64,000 nt of DNA from Acrocarpospora catenulata (GTDB lineage Bacteria; Actinomycetota; Actinomycetes; Streptosporangiales; Streptosporangiaceae): positions 1 to 64,000 of the forward strand of contig NZ_JAHCST010000001.1 in assembly GCF_018476525.1 (NCBI RefSeq). The letters run 5' to 3'. The notes under the pieces are model-generated. The model had not been told where the DNA came from, searched no databases, and saw only the letters and a list, made by a program, of their open reading frames with translations. The position numbers and the translations under genes were made by a program. The number at the start of each line of letters is the position of its first letter. The first letter of the stretch is position 1. Of the stretch, positions 25,299 to 33,761 are shown piece by piece.

Positions 25299-25742
25299 AT
25301 GGCGCAGACAGGCGTGCGGATCGACCCGTATGTGAACTTCAACTTCCTGGTGGAGCTGGACGGCATCGCCCAGGCCAGCTTCATGGAGTGCACCGGCATC
25401 GAGTCGGTCACCGAGGTGATCGAGAACAGGGAGGGCGGTCACAACACCAGCGTCCGCAAAAGCCCCGGCAAAACCACCTACTCCGACATCACCCTCAAAT
25501 GGGGGCTGACCGACTCCACCGAGTTGTGGGAGTGGCGGCAGGCGATCATCGAGGGGCGGGTGCAGCGCAAGAACGGGTCGATCGTCGTCTACGACCTGGC
25601 CAACCGGCGCGAGGTGGTGCGCTGGAACTTCATCAACGCCTGGCCGACCAAGTGGGAGGGCCCCGCGTTCAACGCCACCGGTCACGAGATCGCGGTCGAA
25701 ACCCTCGTGATCGTGCACGAGGGCATCACCAGGGCGGGGTGA
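25299..25742 (+). CDS. eCIS inner tube protein
   Basis: The 147-residue protein belongs to the phage tail tube family (Afp1/Afp5, Hcp-like fold). Characteristic segments are YVNFNFLVELDGIAQASF near the N-terminus and TYSDITLKWGLTDSTELWEW in the middle, ending HEIAVETLVIVHEGI. Hexamers stack into the tube carrying cargo inside the sheath. It starts six bases after the sheath stop. A single tube gene is present. Confidence 0.95.
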   Translation: MAQTGVRIDPYVNFNFLVELDGIAQASFMECTGIESVTEVIENREGGHNTSVRKSPGKTTYSDITLKWGLTDSTELWEWRQAIIEGRVQRKNGSIVVYDLANRREVVRWNFINAWPTKWEGPAFNATGHEIAVETLVIVHEGITRAG

Positions 25743-25744
25743 GC

Positions 25745-26203
25745 ATGCCGGAGCACGGTTCGGTGTTCAGCACGGAGTACGAGTTCACGCTGCCGCTGGG
25801 CTATCTCGACGCCGAGGGCACGCTGCACCGTGAAGGGGTGATGCGGCTGGCGACCGCGGCCGACGAGATCCTGCCGATGAAGGATCCGCGGGTGCGGGCG
25901 CTGCCCGCGTACCTGATCGTGATTCTGCTCGCCAGGGTGGTGGTCCGGCTCGGCACGCTGCCCGGGGTGAACCCGGGGATCGTCGAGGGGCTGTTCTCCC
26001 AGGACCTGACCTACCTCCAGGAGCTCTACAACCGCGTCAACGGCCTGTCCCCGCCGGTGGTGGCGGTCACCTGCCCGCACTGCGCGGCCGGGTTCGAAAT
26101 GGAGGCGCCCCTGCCGGGGGAATCCGCGGCTACCCCCTGGAACGGGTCTACCAGGAGGTCGCCCAACTCGGACGCCACGTCCACTGGACCCACACCGAGC
26201 TGA
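25745..26203 (+). CDS. eCIS tail-assembly chaperone-like protein (gpE/gp41-type)
   Basis: The 152-codon frame matches small proteins in the same position of actinobacterial eCIS operons: FSTEYEFTLPLGYLDAEGTL, MRLATAADEILPMKDPRV and LIVILLARVVVRLGTLPGV. These resemble phage tail-assembly chaperones of the E/gp41 type. Conserved-looking sequence ends near CPHCAAGFEMEAPLPG (about residue 127). The last 27 codons to TGA 26201-26203 look unlike protein. The conserved coding signal continues instead in the -1 frame from the GGGGG at 26116-26120. Either a start/stop junction was damaged or the two frames are joined by -1 frameshifting. Confidence 0.75.
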   Translation: MPEHGSVFSTEYEFTLPLGYLDAEGTLHREGVMRLATAADEILPMKDPRVRALPAYLIVILLARVVVRLGTLPGVNPGIVEGLFSQDLTYLQELYNRVNGLSPPVVAVTCPHCAAGFEMEAPLPGESAATPWNGSTRRSPNSDATSTGPTPS

Positions 26204-26271
26204 TGAGCCTGGACCACGCCGAGCGCCGCCGCTGGTTGCGGACCGTGCTCGCCCAGGTCGAGAGGGGGTGA
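26122..26271 (+). CDS. DUF6760-like small eCIS protein segment without a start codon
   Basis: In the -1 frame relative to the preceding gene, codons from 26131 to the TGA at 26269-26271 read YPLERVYQEVAQLGRHVHW and then LDHAERRRWL. This is the pattern of the short DUF6760 proteins found right here in other actinobacterial eCIS operons. From the previous in-frame stop (25831-25833) onward there is no ATG, GTG or TTG before this segment; only CTG (26071, 26080) and an ATC at 26122 occur. ATG 26203 would give only 22 residues. Expression could need -1 frameshifting on the G5 run, a rare start codon, or may be lost. Confidence 0.55.
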   Translation: MRGYPLERVYQEVAQLGRHVHWTHTELMSLDHAERRRWLRTVLAQVERG

Positions 26272-26278
26272 CCGGCAC

Positions 26279-27142
26279 TTGGACCGCGAACAGACGCTGG
26301 GGGAACGGCTGGCCGCGCAGGCGCGGGCGTTACGAGCCCGCCGGACGGTCGTACCGGGGTGGTTGAACGCGCTCGCCCCGGTGCTGGATCGGGAGGGCGC
26401 GCTCCCGGTGCCGGAGGCCAGCCCGCGCCACCGGGTGGAGGCCCGGGTGCCGCCGGTCGGGTACGAGCAGACGCCGCAGTGGCCCGGGTGGCCGGCGGCG
26501 GTCCCGGGTCCGCAGGGCGGGAGGGGCAGGCCGCTCCGGGGGGATCTGCGGGAGCGGCTGACCCCCGTGACGGGTCCCGTGGCGGACCGGGTGCGGATCC
26601 ACGACGACGAGCACGCCGGCCGGATCGCGGCGGCGTACGGCGCGGACGCCGTCACCATCGGAGAAGAGATCTTCCTCGGGAGCCGTGCGTCCGCCGGGCC
26701 GGAGGATCTGGCGCTGCTCGCCCACGAGGTCTGGCATGCGACCGAGCCGGGCCGCACCGGAGGCGCCCCGCACCGGGCCACCTCGCGGGGCGCGGCCGAG
26801 GAGGAGCGGGTCGCCCTCGCCGTCGAGCACATGTTCCTCGACGGCGTGCCGGGCACGCCGTCCACGGTGTCGTACCCCGCCACCCCGGGCTGGTCTCCGC
26901 CGCCACCCACGCCGCCCGTATCGGCGACGCCGTCGCAACCCGCCGCGCCGGCCCCCGCCGCCGCGCCCGTAGCCCAGCCCATGGCCGCGCGTCCCGGCCG
27001 GCACGCCGAGACACCCACGGCCGCCCTGGACCCGGGGGCGCTGCGCGCGATGGTGCAGGAGGTCCTCCGCGGCGAACTGCGCGACCAGGCGGCCCGCCAG
27101 ATCCGCGCCGACCTCGCGATCGAGCTGGAACGGGGGGCGTAG
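26279..27142 (+). CDS. eCIS-associated DUF4157-like protein with HExxH motif
   Basis: The 287-residue protein contains a DUF4157-type domain around residues 95-165: RVRIHDDEHAGRIAAAYGAD, then LLAHEVWHATEP with a zinc-protease-like HExxH. DUF4157 proteins are a frequent marker of eCIS loci and are thought to be cargo or cargo-handling factors. A Pro/Ala-rich linker (about residues 200-245) leads to a helical C-terminus (ALRAMVQEVLRGELRDQAAR). The start is TTG 26279, the only in-frame start near the conserved N-terminus. It follows the DUF6760-like frame by seven bases. Whether the HExxH is catalytically active is unknown. Confidence 0.85.
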   Translation: MDREQTLGERLAAQARALRARRTVVPGWLNALAPVLDREGALPVPEASPRHRVEARVPPVGYEQTPQWPGWPAAVPGPQGGRGRPLRGDLRERLTPVTGPVADRVRIHDDEHAGRIAAAYGADAVTIGEEIFLGSRASAGPEDLALLAHEVWHATEPGRTGGAPHRATSRGAAEEERVALAVEHMFLDGVPGTPSTVSYPATPGWSPPPPTPPVSATPSQPAAPAPAAAPVAQPMAARPGRHAETPTAALDPGALRAMVQEVLRGELRDQAARQIRADLAIELERGA

Positions 27143-27144
27143 CG

Positions 27145-27762
27145 GTGGCGGTGCAACTCGCCAAGGCGCTGATCGTCGACACCCGTACCGGTGAGCGTGT
27201 GGCGGTCATGTACAACCCCGAGGAATACCGGGTCGAGCAGGGCAACGAGCTGGCCGAGATCGGCGTCCCCGGCCTGGCCGCCTCGCCCGTCCAGTACGTG
27301 CGCGGCCGCACCCGGACCCTGACGATGGACCTGTTCTTCGACACCTACGAGCAGCAGATCGACGTCAGGGCGTACACCAACAGGCTGGTACGGCTGCTGC
27401 ACCCGGCGCCGCGCACCTTCGCCCCGCCGGTGTTGCTGTTCGTGATGGGCCGGTTCTCCTTCAGATGCGTGCTGGCCGAAGCCGACCAGCGGTTCACCAT
27501 GTTCCTGCCGGACGGCACCCCGGTACGGGCCCGGGTGTCGGTCACCTTCCGCGAGTACACCGAGGTGGAGTTCCAGACGCAGCGGGGTTTCTTCGCCGGC
27601 CCGCCGACCGTGCACACCACCACCGACCGGGACACGCTGGCCGGCCTGGCCGCGACGTACCTGGGGGATCCGGCCCGCTGGCGGGAGATCGCCGACGCCA
27701 ACAACCTGCTCGACCCGCTGCGCCTGCCGGCCGGCCGGCCCCTCGTCATTCCGGAGCGGTGA
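27145..27762 (+). CDS. eCIS baseplate LysM protein (Afp7/gp53-like)
   Basis: The 205-residue protein begins AKALIVDTRTGERVAVMYNP, the N-terminal beta domain of CIS tube-initiator/baseplate proteins (MYNPEEY motif). It ends with a LysM domain (TTTDRDTLAGLAATYLGDPA to LVIPER, residues about 155-205). It connects spike and tube in contractile particles. The GTG at 27145 lies two bases after the previous stop. The next gene begins at GTG 27766, three bases after its stop. Confidence 0.92.
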   Translation: MAVQLAKALIVDTRTGERVAVMYNPEEYRVEQGNELAEIGVPGLAASPVQYVRGRTRTLTMDLFFDTYEQQIDVRAYTNRLVRLLHPAPRTFAPPVLLFVMGRFSFRCVLAEADQRFTMFLPDGTPVRARVSVTFREYTEVEFQTQRGFFAGPPTVHTTTDRDTLAGLAATYLGDPARWREIADANNLLDPLRLPAGRPLVIPER

Positions 27763-27765
27763 CCG

Positions 27766-29328
27766 GTGGACACCTTCGCTCCCCGGGCCGACGTCAGGAT
27801 CAGCGGTGTCACGCTCGCCGCGGACGTCAGCCGCCACCTGATCAGCGTCCGCTACGACAACTCGCTGGAACTGGCCGACATGTTCACCGTCGTGCTGGAC
27901 AACAGCGGCAACCGGTTCACCGACTCCCCGCTCTTCGACCTCGGCAAGAACGTCGAGATCCACCTCGGCTACGGCGACCGGCTCACGCCGATGATGCTGG
28001 GCGAGATCGCCTCGATCGAGCCCGACTTCCCCGAGTCGGGCGCGCCGACCTTCACCATCCGGGGGTACGACAAGTCACACCGGCTACGGCACGAGATGCC
28101 GGACCGCCCGGCGTTCCGCTTCACCAACGACAGCGCGATCGCCGCGCAGATCGCGCTGGAGGCCGGCCTGATCCCGGTGGTCGACCCCGCCCCCTTCTCG
28201 CACACCGTGCTGCACCGGGCCTCCACCGACATGGCGCTGCTCAAGGAGCGCGCGGCCGCCAACTTCTTCGACGTGTACGTGTGGTGGGACAAGCTGTACT
28301 TCCGCTTTCCCCGCCCCCAGACGGAGGCGACGGTGCTGGAGTGGGGCGCCAACCTGTCGTCCATCAGCCCCCGGGTCACCAACTCGGGCATGGCCGGGCT
28401 CCAGGTGGTGCGCGGCTACAGCCAGGAGCTGGCGCAGAGCATCGTCGGCGTGATGAGCGCCACCGCGCTGGACCTGGACGCGATCATGGAACGGCTGGGC
28501 AGCGCCGCCCTGGGCGCGTTGACCGCGCTGGGCCGGCGGGTGGTGCGCGGCAGGCCGGTCACCACCCCGCTGGACGCGATCGCCCTGGCCAAGTCGCTCC
28601 TGCAGCAACTGCTCGAGGGCATGTACGAGGCGACGGGCACCTGCATGGGCCTGCCCGAGCTGCGGGCGGGCCGGTTCGTGGCGGTGCGCGGGGTGGGCCG
28701 GCGGTTCAGCGGCATGTACCGGCTCAAACGGGTGGTTCACACGCTGGACGCGCGCGGCTACCGCACCGAGTTCGAGGTGACCCAGAAGGCGGGGGCCCAC
28801 GTGGTCCAGCTGCTGCGCAGGGCGCTCTCGGAGGACCCGCCGCCGGACCGCGGCGAGTCCCCGCAGGGTGTGGTGGTGGCGGAGGTGGTCGCCGCCGACC
28901 CCGTCCGGTACGAGGTGGCCATCCGCTTCCCCTGGTTCTCCGACATCCCGGACGTGGTGGCGGCGCCGGTCGCTACCCCGATGGCGGGGGTGGCCGCGGG
29001 CCTGTTCTGCCTGCCCGACCCTGGCGACCAGGTGCTGGTGGCGTTCGAGCACGGCGATTTCAACCGCCCGTACGTGATCGGCTCGCTGTGGAGCACCACC
29101 ACCCCCAAGCCGGTGATCGCCCCGCCGGGGGTCAACACGGTACGCAAGATCAGGACCCCGGGCGGCCACAGCATCACCCTCGACGACACGCCGGGCTTGG
29201 AGAAGGTCGTCGTGGAGCACCGGATGGGCAGCTCACTCACCTTCACCCCCACCGGCGACATCGAGATCGTCGCCAACAACGTCCGGGTGAAGGTGATGGG
29301 CACGATGGATGTGAGCGGGCCGATATGA
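27766..29328 (+). CDS. eCIS central spike protein (VgrG/gpD-gpV fusion, Afp8-like)
   Basis: A 520-residue spike protein. The N-terminal gpD/gp27-like part (residues about 1-350) includes FTVVLDNSGNRFTDSPLF and FTIRGYDKSHRLRHEMPDR. The C-terminal gpV/gp5 OB-fold and beta-prism part includes RYEVAIRFPWFSDIPDVV, FCLPDPGDQVLVAFEHGDF and GSLWSTTTPKP. The trimer forms the membrane-piercing spike below the tube. The start is GTG 27766. Its stop overlaps the tip gene ATG. Confidence 0.93.
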   Translation: MDTFAPRADVRISGVTLAADVSRHLISVRYDNSLELADMFTVVLDNSGNRFTDSPLFDLGKNVEIHLGYGDRLTPMMLGEIASIEPDFPESGAPTFTIRGYDKSHRLRHEMPDRPAFRFTNDSAIAAQIALEAGLIPVVDPAPFSHTVLHRASTDMALLKERAAANFFDVYVWWDKLYFRFPRPQTEATVLEWGANLSSISPRVTNSGMAGLQVVRGYSQELAQSIVGVMSATALDLDAIMERLGSAALGALTALGRRVVRGRPVTTPLDAIALAKSLLQQLLEGMYEATGTCMGLPELRAGRFVAVRGVGRRFSGMYRLKRVVHTLDARGYRTEFEVTQKAGAHVVQLLRRALSEDPPPDRGESPQGVVVAEVVAADPVRYEVAIRFPWFSDIPDVVAAPVATPMAGVAAGLFCLPDPGDQVLVAFEHGDFNRPYVIGSLWSTTTPKPVIAPPGVNTVRKIRTPGGHSITLDDTPGLEKVVVEHRMGSSLTFTPTGDIEIVANNVRVKVMGTMDVSGPI

Positions 29329-29720
29329 GCGTGCTGACCACGTCGAGCGCCTTCACGTGCGACCACCTGGGAGCGGCGACCCCCGCGGCGGCGCACCGCC
29401 TGACCGTCGGCGGGGCCGCCGTGCTGACCAGGGCCGACCTGCTGGCCGCCATGGTGTCCGGGTGCGCCCAGCCGGACCAGGCGGGACCGCCGGTGACCCG
29501 AAAGTGCCGGAAGGTGCTGCAGGTGAACGGCGGCGACGCGACCCGGCTGACCGTCGACGGCGTCCCGGTCCTCACCACGACGGGCTTCGCCGCGCTGACC
29601 GACGGCCAGAACGCGCAACCGGCCGTACCGCCGTTGGTGCCGCCCCCTGTGCCGCCGGCTACGCAGCTCTCCCCGCCCCTGACGGCGGACGCGAACCAGA
29701 TCTGGCTGAGAGGGGCGTGA
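29325..29720 (+). CDS. PAAR-like spike tip protein
   Basis: The 131-residue protein matches the small tip proteins of actinobacterial eCIS. It has two repeats of an SxFxCxHxG...TVGGAAVLTRADLL / LTVDGVPVLTTTG pattern with Cys at about residues 12, 47 and 62. PAAR-like proteins cap the spike with a sharp point. A Pro-rich tail (PPLVPPPVPPATQLSPP) follows residue 100. It overlaps the spike gene by four bases upstream and the gp25 gene downstream (GTGA), consistent with stoichiometric co-translation. Confidence 0.78.
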   Translation: MSVLTTSSAFTCDHLGAATPAAAHRLTVGGAAVLTRADLLAAMVSGCAQPDQAGPPVTRKCRKVLQVNGGDATRLTVDGVPVLTTTGFAALTDGQNAQPAVPPLVPPPVPPATQLSPPLTADANQIWLRGA

Positions 29721-30103
29721 ACGTGGACGGCAGGGGTGTGGCGTACCCGGTACGCGTGGACGACACCGGGGGGATCGCCGAATCCGCCGGAGTGGAGCGG
29801 ATCCGGCAGTCGATCCTGGTCATCCTGGGCACCCGGCCCGGGGAGCGGATCATGCGCCCGGACTTCGGCTGCGAACTGCACAGCCTGGCCTTCGCGCCCA
29901 ACACCCCATCCACCGCCAACCTGGCACGTCACTACGTCGAGTCCGCGCTGGCCAGGTGGGAACCGAGGATCGAGGTCACCGGGGTCAGCGTCGGCAACGA
30001 CCTCCAGGCCGCCGCGCTGGTGATCGTCATCGCGTACCGGATCCGGGGCGTCGGCGACGAGCGGACCCTCACCCTGCCGTTCCCGCTGGAGCAGCCGTCG
30101 TGA
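29717..30103 (+). CDS. gp25-like baseplate wedge protein (Afp9-like)
   Basis: The 128-residue protein has the gpW/gp25 family motif RIRQSILVILGTRPGERIMRP followed by DFGCELHSLAF, and the C-terminal segment PRIEVTGVSVGND. gp25 proteins nucleate sheath assembly at the baseplate. It starts at GTG 29717, overlapping the tip gene stop, and ends overlapping the GTG of the gpJ-like gene. Confidence 0.93.
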   Translation: MNVDGRGVAYPVRVDDTGGIAESAGVERIRQSILVILGTRPGERIMRPDFGCELHSLAFAPNTPSTANLARHYVESALARWEPRIEVTGVSVGNDLQAAALVIVIAYRIRGVGDERTLTLPFPLEQPS

Positions 30104-32190
30104 GCGGGGACCGCGGCCGGCCGGTGCCGCCGAACCTGGACGACCGGCGCTGGGCGGACCTGGTCGAGGAGGCCACGGAGCTGATCGGCCACTACGCGCC
30201 GCAGTGGACCGACCGGAGCCCCGGCGACCCCGGCATCGCGCTGGTCGAACTTTTCGCCTGGCTCGTCGAAGGGCTCATCTACCGGCTCAACCAGGTGCCG
30301 GAGAAGAACTACGTCGCCTTCCTGAACCTGCTCGGCATCACCCGCCTGCCCGCCACCCCCGCCCGCACCCTGCTGACGTTCACCGCCCAGACCGGCCAGA
30401 CCGCCCTCGTGCCCGCCGGGACCCGGGTGCAGACCATGGGCAGCGAGTCCCAGGCGCCGGTGGTCTTCCAGACCGAGGCCGAACTGCTGGCCCTCTCCGC
30501 GGGGCTGTCGATGATCGTCCGGTACGACGCGCCGCCCGCGGCCGCCGCCACCGCCGCGGACGTCACCAACACGGCGGCCGGGTACGAGCTGCGCGTTCCC
30601 GACGGCGGCACCGGCTACCTGCTGCTCGGCTTCGACCCCGCCTTCACCCAGCCCGCCGAGCGCCTGGAGCTGTACGCCGAGCCCGACCAGGCGGCGACGG
30701 GCGAAACGGCCACGGTGAGCTGGGTGTTCTCCGCCGCCGGCACCGACCCGGCGAACTGGCCGGCGCTGACCGTCGAGCGGGACACCACGCACGGCCTGAC
30801 CCAGGGCGGGCAGGTCCGCCTGAAGCTGCCCGCCACCCCCCAGTGGGCCGCCGTGGACCCCGCGGGCTGGCCGTTCCCGCCGGCCGGCCCGAGTCCGGAG
30901 CCCGGCCGGGCACGCCGGTGGGTCGGGCTGAAGCTGCGCAACGAGAAGGAGCCGGACGACCCGGCACGGGACGCCCTGGTCGAGGTACGCCACCTGCTGC
31001 CGAGCACGGTCTCGGCCACCACCGCGCCGACCGCGGGCCGGGACGCGCCCGAAGTGCTCGGCACGGCCGGGCGCGCCCCCCGCCAGGTGTTCGAGTTGCG
31101 CAACCGCCCCGTGTACCGCCAGCCGGGACTCTCTCCGTACGGCCACGTCAAGGTCATGGTGGACGACGAGGTCTGGGTACTCGCCGAGGAGCGGGCGGAA
31201 GGGCGGGACAAGGCCGTCCGGCTGGACCCGGTGACCGGCGAGGTGATCTTCGGCGACGTGGGGGCCGTGCCGCCGCAGGGCGCCTCGATCACCGCCGTCT
31301 ACCGGCACGTCGCCGCGGGCGCCGTGGGGAACGTGCGGCCGGGGACGGTCACCACGCTCGCCGAGGGCGTGCCGGGCATCGTCTCGGTGAGCAACCCGGT
31401 GCCGGGCGCCGGCGGCGCCGACGAGGAACCGATCGAGGAGGCCAAGACGCGGGCGCCGCTGCTGCTGCGCACCCGCGACCGGGCGATCACCGTCGAGGAC
31501 TACGAGTTCCTCGCCCGCCAGGTGCCGGGCGTTCGGATCGCCCGCTGCCTGGCCCCCCGGGCACAGGACAAGGACGGCCCTGGCGGCAGGTGGCTGAAGG
31601 GTGACCCCTGGACGTTCGCTTCGATCTCCCGCGCCCCCGGACACGTGAACCTGATCGTCGTGCCCGATCTCGGCCTGGCCGACCCGCAGCCGAAACCACC
31701 GGTCTCGCTCGTCCAGGACGTGATCGCCGCCCTGGACCCGCGCCGTGAGGTGACCGCCCTGCTGCAGGTCCACGTCCCCCGCTACCTGCCGGTCGAGGTC
31801 ACGGCGGAGCTGAGGATCTTCAAGCGGGCCATCGACATGCAACTGGCCGGCGGTCTCGCGGCGGAGAAGGAACGGCTCAAGGAGAGGATCGCGAAGTTCC
31901 TGCACCCGGTGCACGGGGGACCCGGCGGGCGCGGCTGGCAGGTCGGCCAGAGCCTCTACCTGCCCGACATGTACCAGGCGGTGCAGCCGGACGGCGAGAT
32001 CGGCTACCTCGCCGACCTGCGGATGCGGCCGGTCCAGACGCCCCCGTACCACCCGGCGGGCGAAGCGTGGAACAACGACGTCCACCGGCCGTTCCGGCTG
32101 CCGGACACGCACGGTCCCCAGGTCCGGGTGACCGACTACGAGCTGATCTGCTTCAGCGGCGTCTGCGAGGTCACGGGGGTGGAGGAATGA
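30100..32190 (+). CDS. gpJ-like baseplate wedge protein (Afp11-like)
   Basis: The 696-residue 'putative baseplate assembly protein' has the conserved N-terminus RWADLVEEATELIGHYAPQW and DRSPGDPGIALVELFAWLVE. The middle beta-rich region starts TLLTFTAQTGQTALVPAGTR. Further conserved parts are VFELRNRPVYRQPGLSPYG and, late in the sequence, GAVGNVRPGTVTTLAEGVPG and DRAITVEDYEFLARQVPGV, characteristic of gpJ/gp6-type wedges. It connects the hub to the sheath and triggers contraction. GTG 30100 overlaps the gp25 stop and its end overlaps the gpI-like ATG. Confidence 0.93.
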   Translation: MSGDRGRPVPPNLDDRRWADLVEEATELIGHYAPQWTDRSPGDPGIALVELFAWLVEGLIYRLNQVPEKNYVAFLNLLGITRLPATPARTLLTFTAQTGQTALVPAGTRVQTMGSESQAPVVFQTEAELLALSAGLSMIVRYDAPPAAAATAADVTNTAAGYELRVPDGGTGYLLLGFDPAFTQPAERLELYAEPDQAATGETATVSWVFSAAGTDPANWPALTVERDTTHGLTQGGQVRLKLPATPQWAAVDPAGWPFPPAGPSPEPGRARRWVGLKLRNEKEPDDPARDALVEVRHLLPSTVSATTAPTAGRDAPEVLGTAGRAPRQVFELRNRPVYRQPGLSPYGHVKVMVDDEVWVLAEERAEGRDKAVRLDPVTGEVIFGDVGAVPPQGASITAVYRHVAAGAVGNVRPGTVTTLAEGVPGIVSVSNPVPGAGGADEEPIEEAKTRAPLLLRTRDRAITVEDYEFLARQVPGVRIARCLAPRAQDKDGPGGRWLKGDPWTFASISRAPGHVNLIVVPDLGLADPQPKPPVSLVQDVIAALDPRREVTALLQVHVPRYLPVEVTAELRIFKRAIDMQLAGGLAAEKERLKERIAKFLHPVHGGPGGRGWQVGQSLYLPDMYQAVQPDGEIGYLADLRMRPVQTPPYHPAGEAWNNDVHRPFRLPDTHGPQVRVTDYELICFSGVCEVTGVEE

Positions 32191-33752
32191 GCGGCTACCT
32201 CGACCACCTGCCCGCCGTACTGCGGTCGCGGGACCTGGGCGACCTGCTGATGATCTTCGAGAAGATGCTCGACGGGATCGACGACGGTGTCGCGACGCCC
32301 GCCACCCCGCTCGCACGGCTCATCGACACCCTGCCCGACCTGTACGACCCGGCCCGCACTCGGCAGGAGTTCCTCCCCTGGCTGGCCGGGTGGCTGGGGT
32401 TCGAACTGCCGACCGGCTGGAGCGTGGCGCAGCAGCGGCGGGTCGTCGCCGGGATCATGGGCCTCCACCTGCTCCGGGGAACCCGCCAAGGCCTGGCCGA
32501 ACTGCTCGGCCTGGCCGCGCCCGTCGCGGAACGGCAGCGGATCACCGTAGATTCCGGGGCCAAGGTCCTGTTCGCCCGGCCGATTCCCGACGGGCAGGCG
32601 CGGGTGCACGCCCTGCTCTCCCAAGGGCCGTACATCCGGCCGGCCCCGAACCGCACGCTCGCCTACTCCGGCCTGGTCAGCCCGCAGTGCCTGGCCCTCA
32701 CCCCGGACGGTGACCTCGTCGTCGGCGACGCGGGCGGCATCGGCGGCAAGCCCGCGCCGGGCGTCTGGCGGATCACCCGGACCGGCGCCTACGCCGACCA
32801 GACCGGCGGGCCGCCCGTGCCGCGCCCGCTCGGCTCCGCCGGCTGGAACCTCACCGCGCCGGTGGCCGTCGCGATCGACCCCACACCCCCCGGCTGGAAG
32901 CTGTACGTGCTCGACGTGCAGCAGACCGGGTTACGACTGTCCCGGATCACCACGGCCAACCTGTTCCAGGAGGAAACGGTGCAGGTGCACGCCTCCGTGC
33001 GGAATGTCGTGGATGTCACGGGGGCCGTCTTCGACCGCGGGCACCTGCTCATTCTCAACAGGAGAGACAAGCGCATTGTCGACATCGACCTCGCCTCCCC
33101 GGCGGCCGAGCCGCGCACGATCCCGCTGCCCGGGCTGACCGCTCCCCGCTCGCTGATGGTCGACTCCGACGACCGCCTCATCGTCGGCGACACCCGCCCG
33201 GAGACACCGGCCGAGCTGTTCCGCGTCGACCTGACCGGCGCCGCCGCCCCGGCGCCGCTGCTCGCGGCCGTTCTCGCGGCCGGCAACCCGCTGCTCGCGC
33301 CGTACGCGGTGATCCGGGAGGATGCCCGCGTCCTGCTCGTCCTCGACGTGGGGCTCCAGCCCGACCAGGACCCCGCCCGCCCCTACCTGCGCCGTACGCT
33401 CCGCCCGGCCACCCTCTACCGGATCGACCTGCGGGTGAACCCGCCGCGGGTGACCCTGGCAGGCGAGCCCGGCGCCCTGGTCTTCCCCCGCGGCATGGTG
33501 CGGCACGAGGGCACCGTCTACCTGTGCGACGGCGGCGAGCCGCTCAGCCGCAACGAGACCGGTCCCAACGGCGTCCCCCGGCGCAACCTCCGGGCGTCCG
33601 CCAACGAACTCGCGGTGATCGTGCACTTCGTCCGCACGGGGGCGACCGTGGGGGACCAGCGTGCCGCCCTGCGGAGCATCGGCGACGCCCTGGACCGGGA
33701 ACGGTCCGCGGCCGCCCTGCCCACCCTGCTCTCCGCCATCGGCACCGACTAG
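32187..33752 (+). CDS. gpI-like baseplate protein fused to a beta-propeller-like domain (Afp12-like)
   Basis: The first 130 or so residues are a tail protein I/Afp12-type wedge domain: LDHLPAVLRSRDLGDLLMIF, LPDLYDPARTRQEFLPWLAG and VVAGIMGLHLLRGTRQGL. From about residue 165 to 485 the sequence has repeated strand blocks (PQCLALTPDGDLVVGD, VAVAIDPTPPGWKLYVLD, AVFDRGHLLILNRRDK, RSLMVDSDDRLIVGDTR). They resemble NHL/SMP-type propeller blades, an extension not found in phage gpI. It may present a binding surface at the baseplate. The ATG overlaps the upstream stop. A tandem set of fibre genes follows. Confidence 0.85.
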   Translation: MSGYLDHLPAVLRSRDLGDLLMIFEKMLDGIDDGVATPATPLARLIDTLPDLYDPARTRQEFLPWLAGWLGFELPTGWSVAQQRRVVAGIMGLHLLRGTRQGLAELLGLAAPVAERQRITVDSGAKVLFARPIPDGQARVHALLSQGPYIRPAPNRTLAYSGLVSPQCLALTPDGDLVVGDAGGIGGKPAPGVWRITRTGAYADQTGGPPVPRPLGSAGWNLTAPVAVAIDPTPPGWKLYVLDVQQTGLRLSRITTANLFQEETVQVHASVRNVVDVTGAVFDRGHLLILNRRDKRIVDIDLASPAAEPRTIPLPGLTAPRSLMVDSDDRLIVGDTRPETPAELFRVDLTGAAAPAPLLAAVLAAGNPLLAPYAVIREDARVLLVLDVGLQPDQDPARPYLRRTLRPATLYRIDLRVNPPRVTLAGEPGALVFPRGMVRHEGTVYLCDGGEPLSRNETGPNGVPRRNLRASANELAVIVHFVRTGATVGDQRAALRSIGDALDRERSAAALPTLLSAIGTD

Positions 33753-33761
33753 GAGCGCCGC

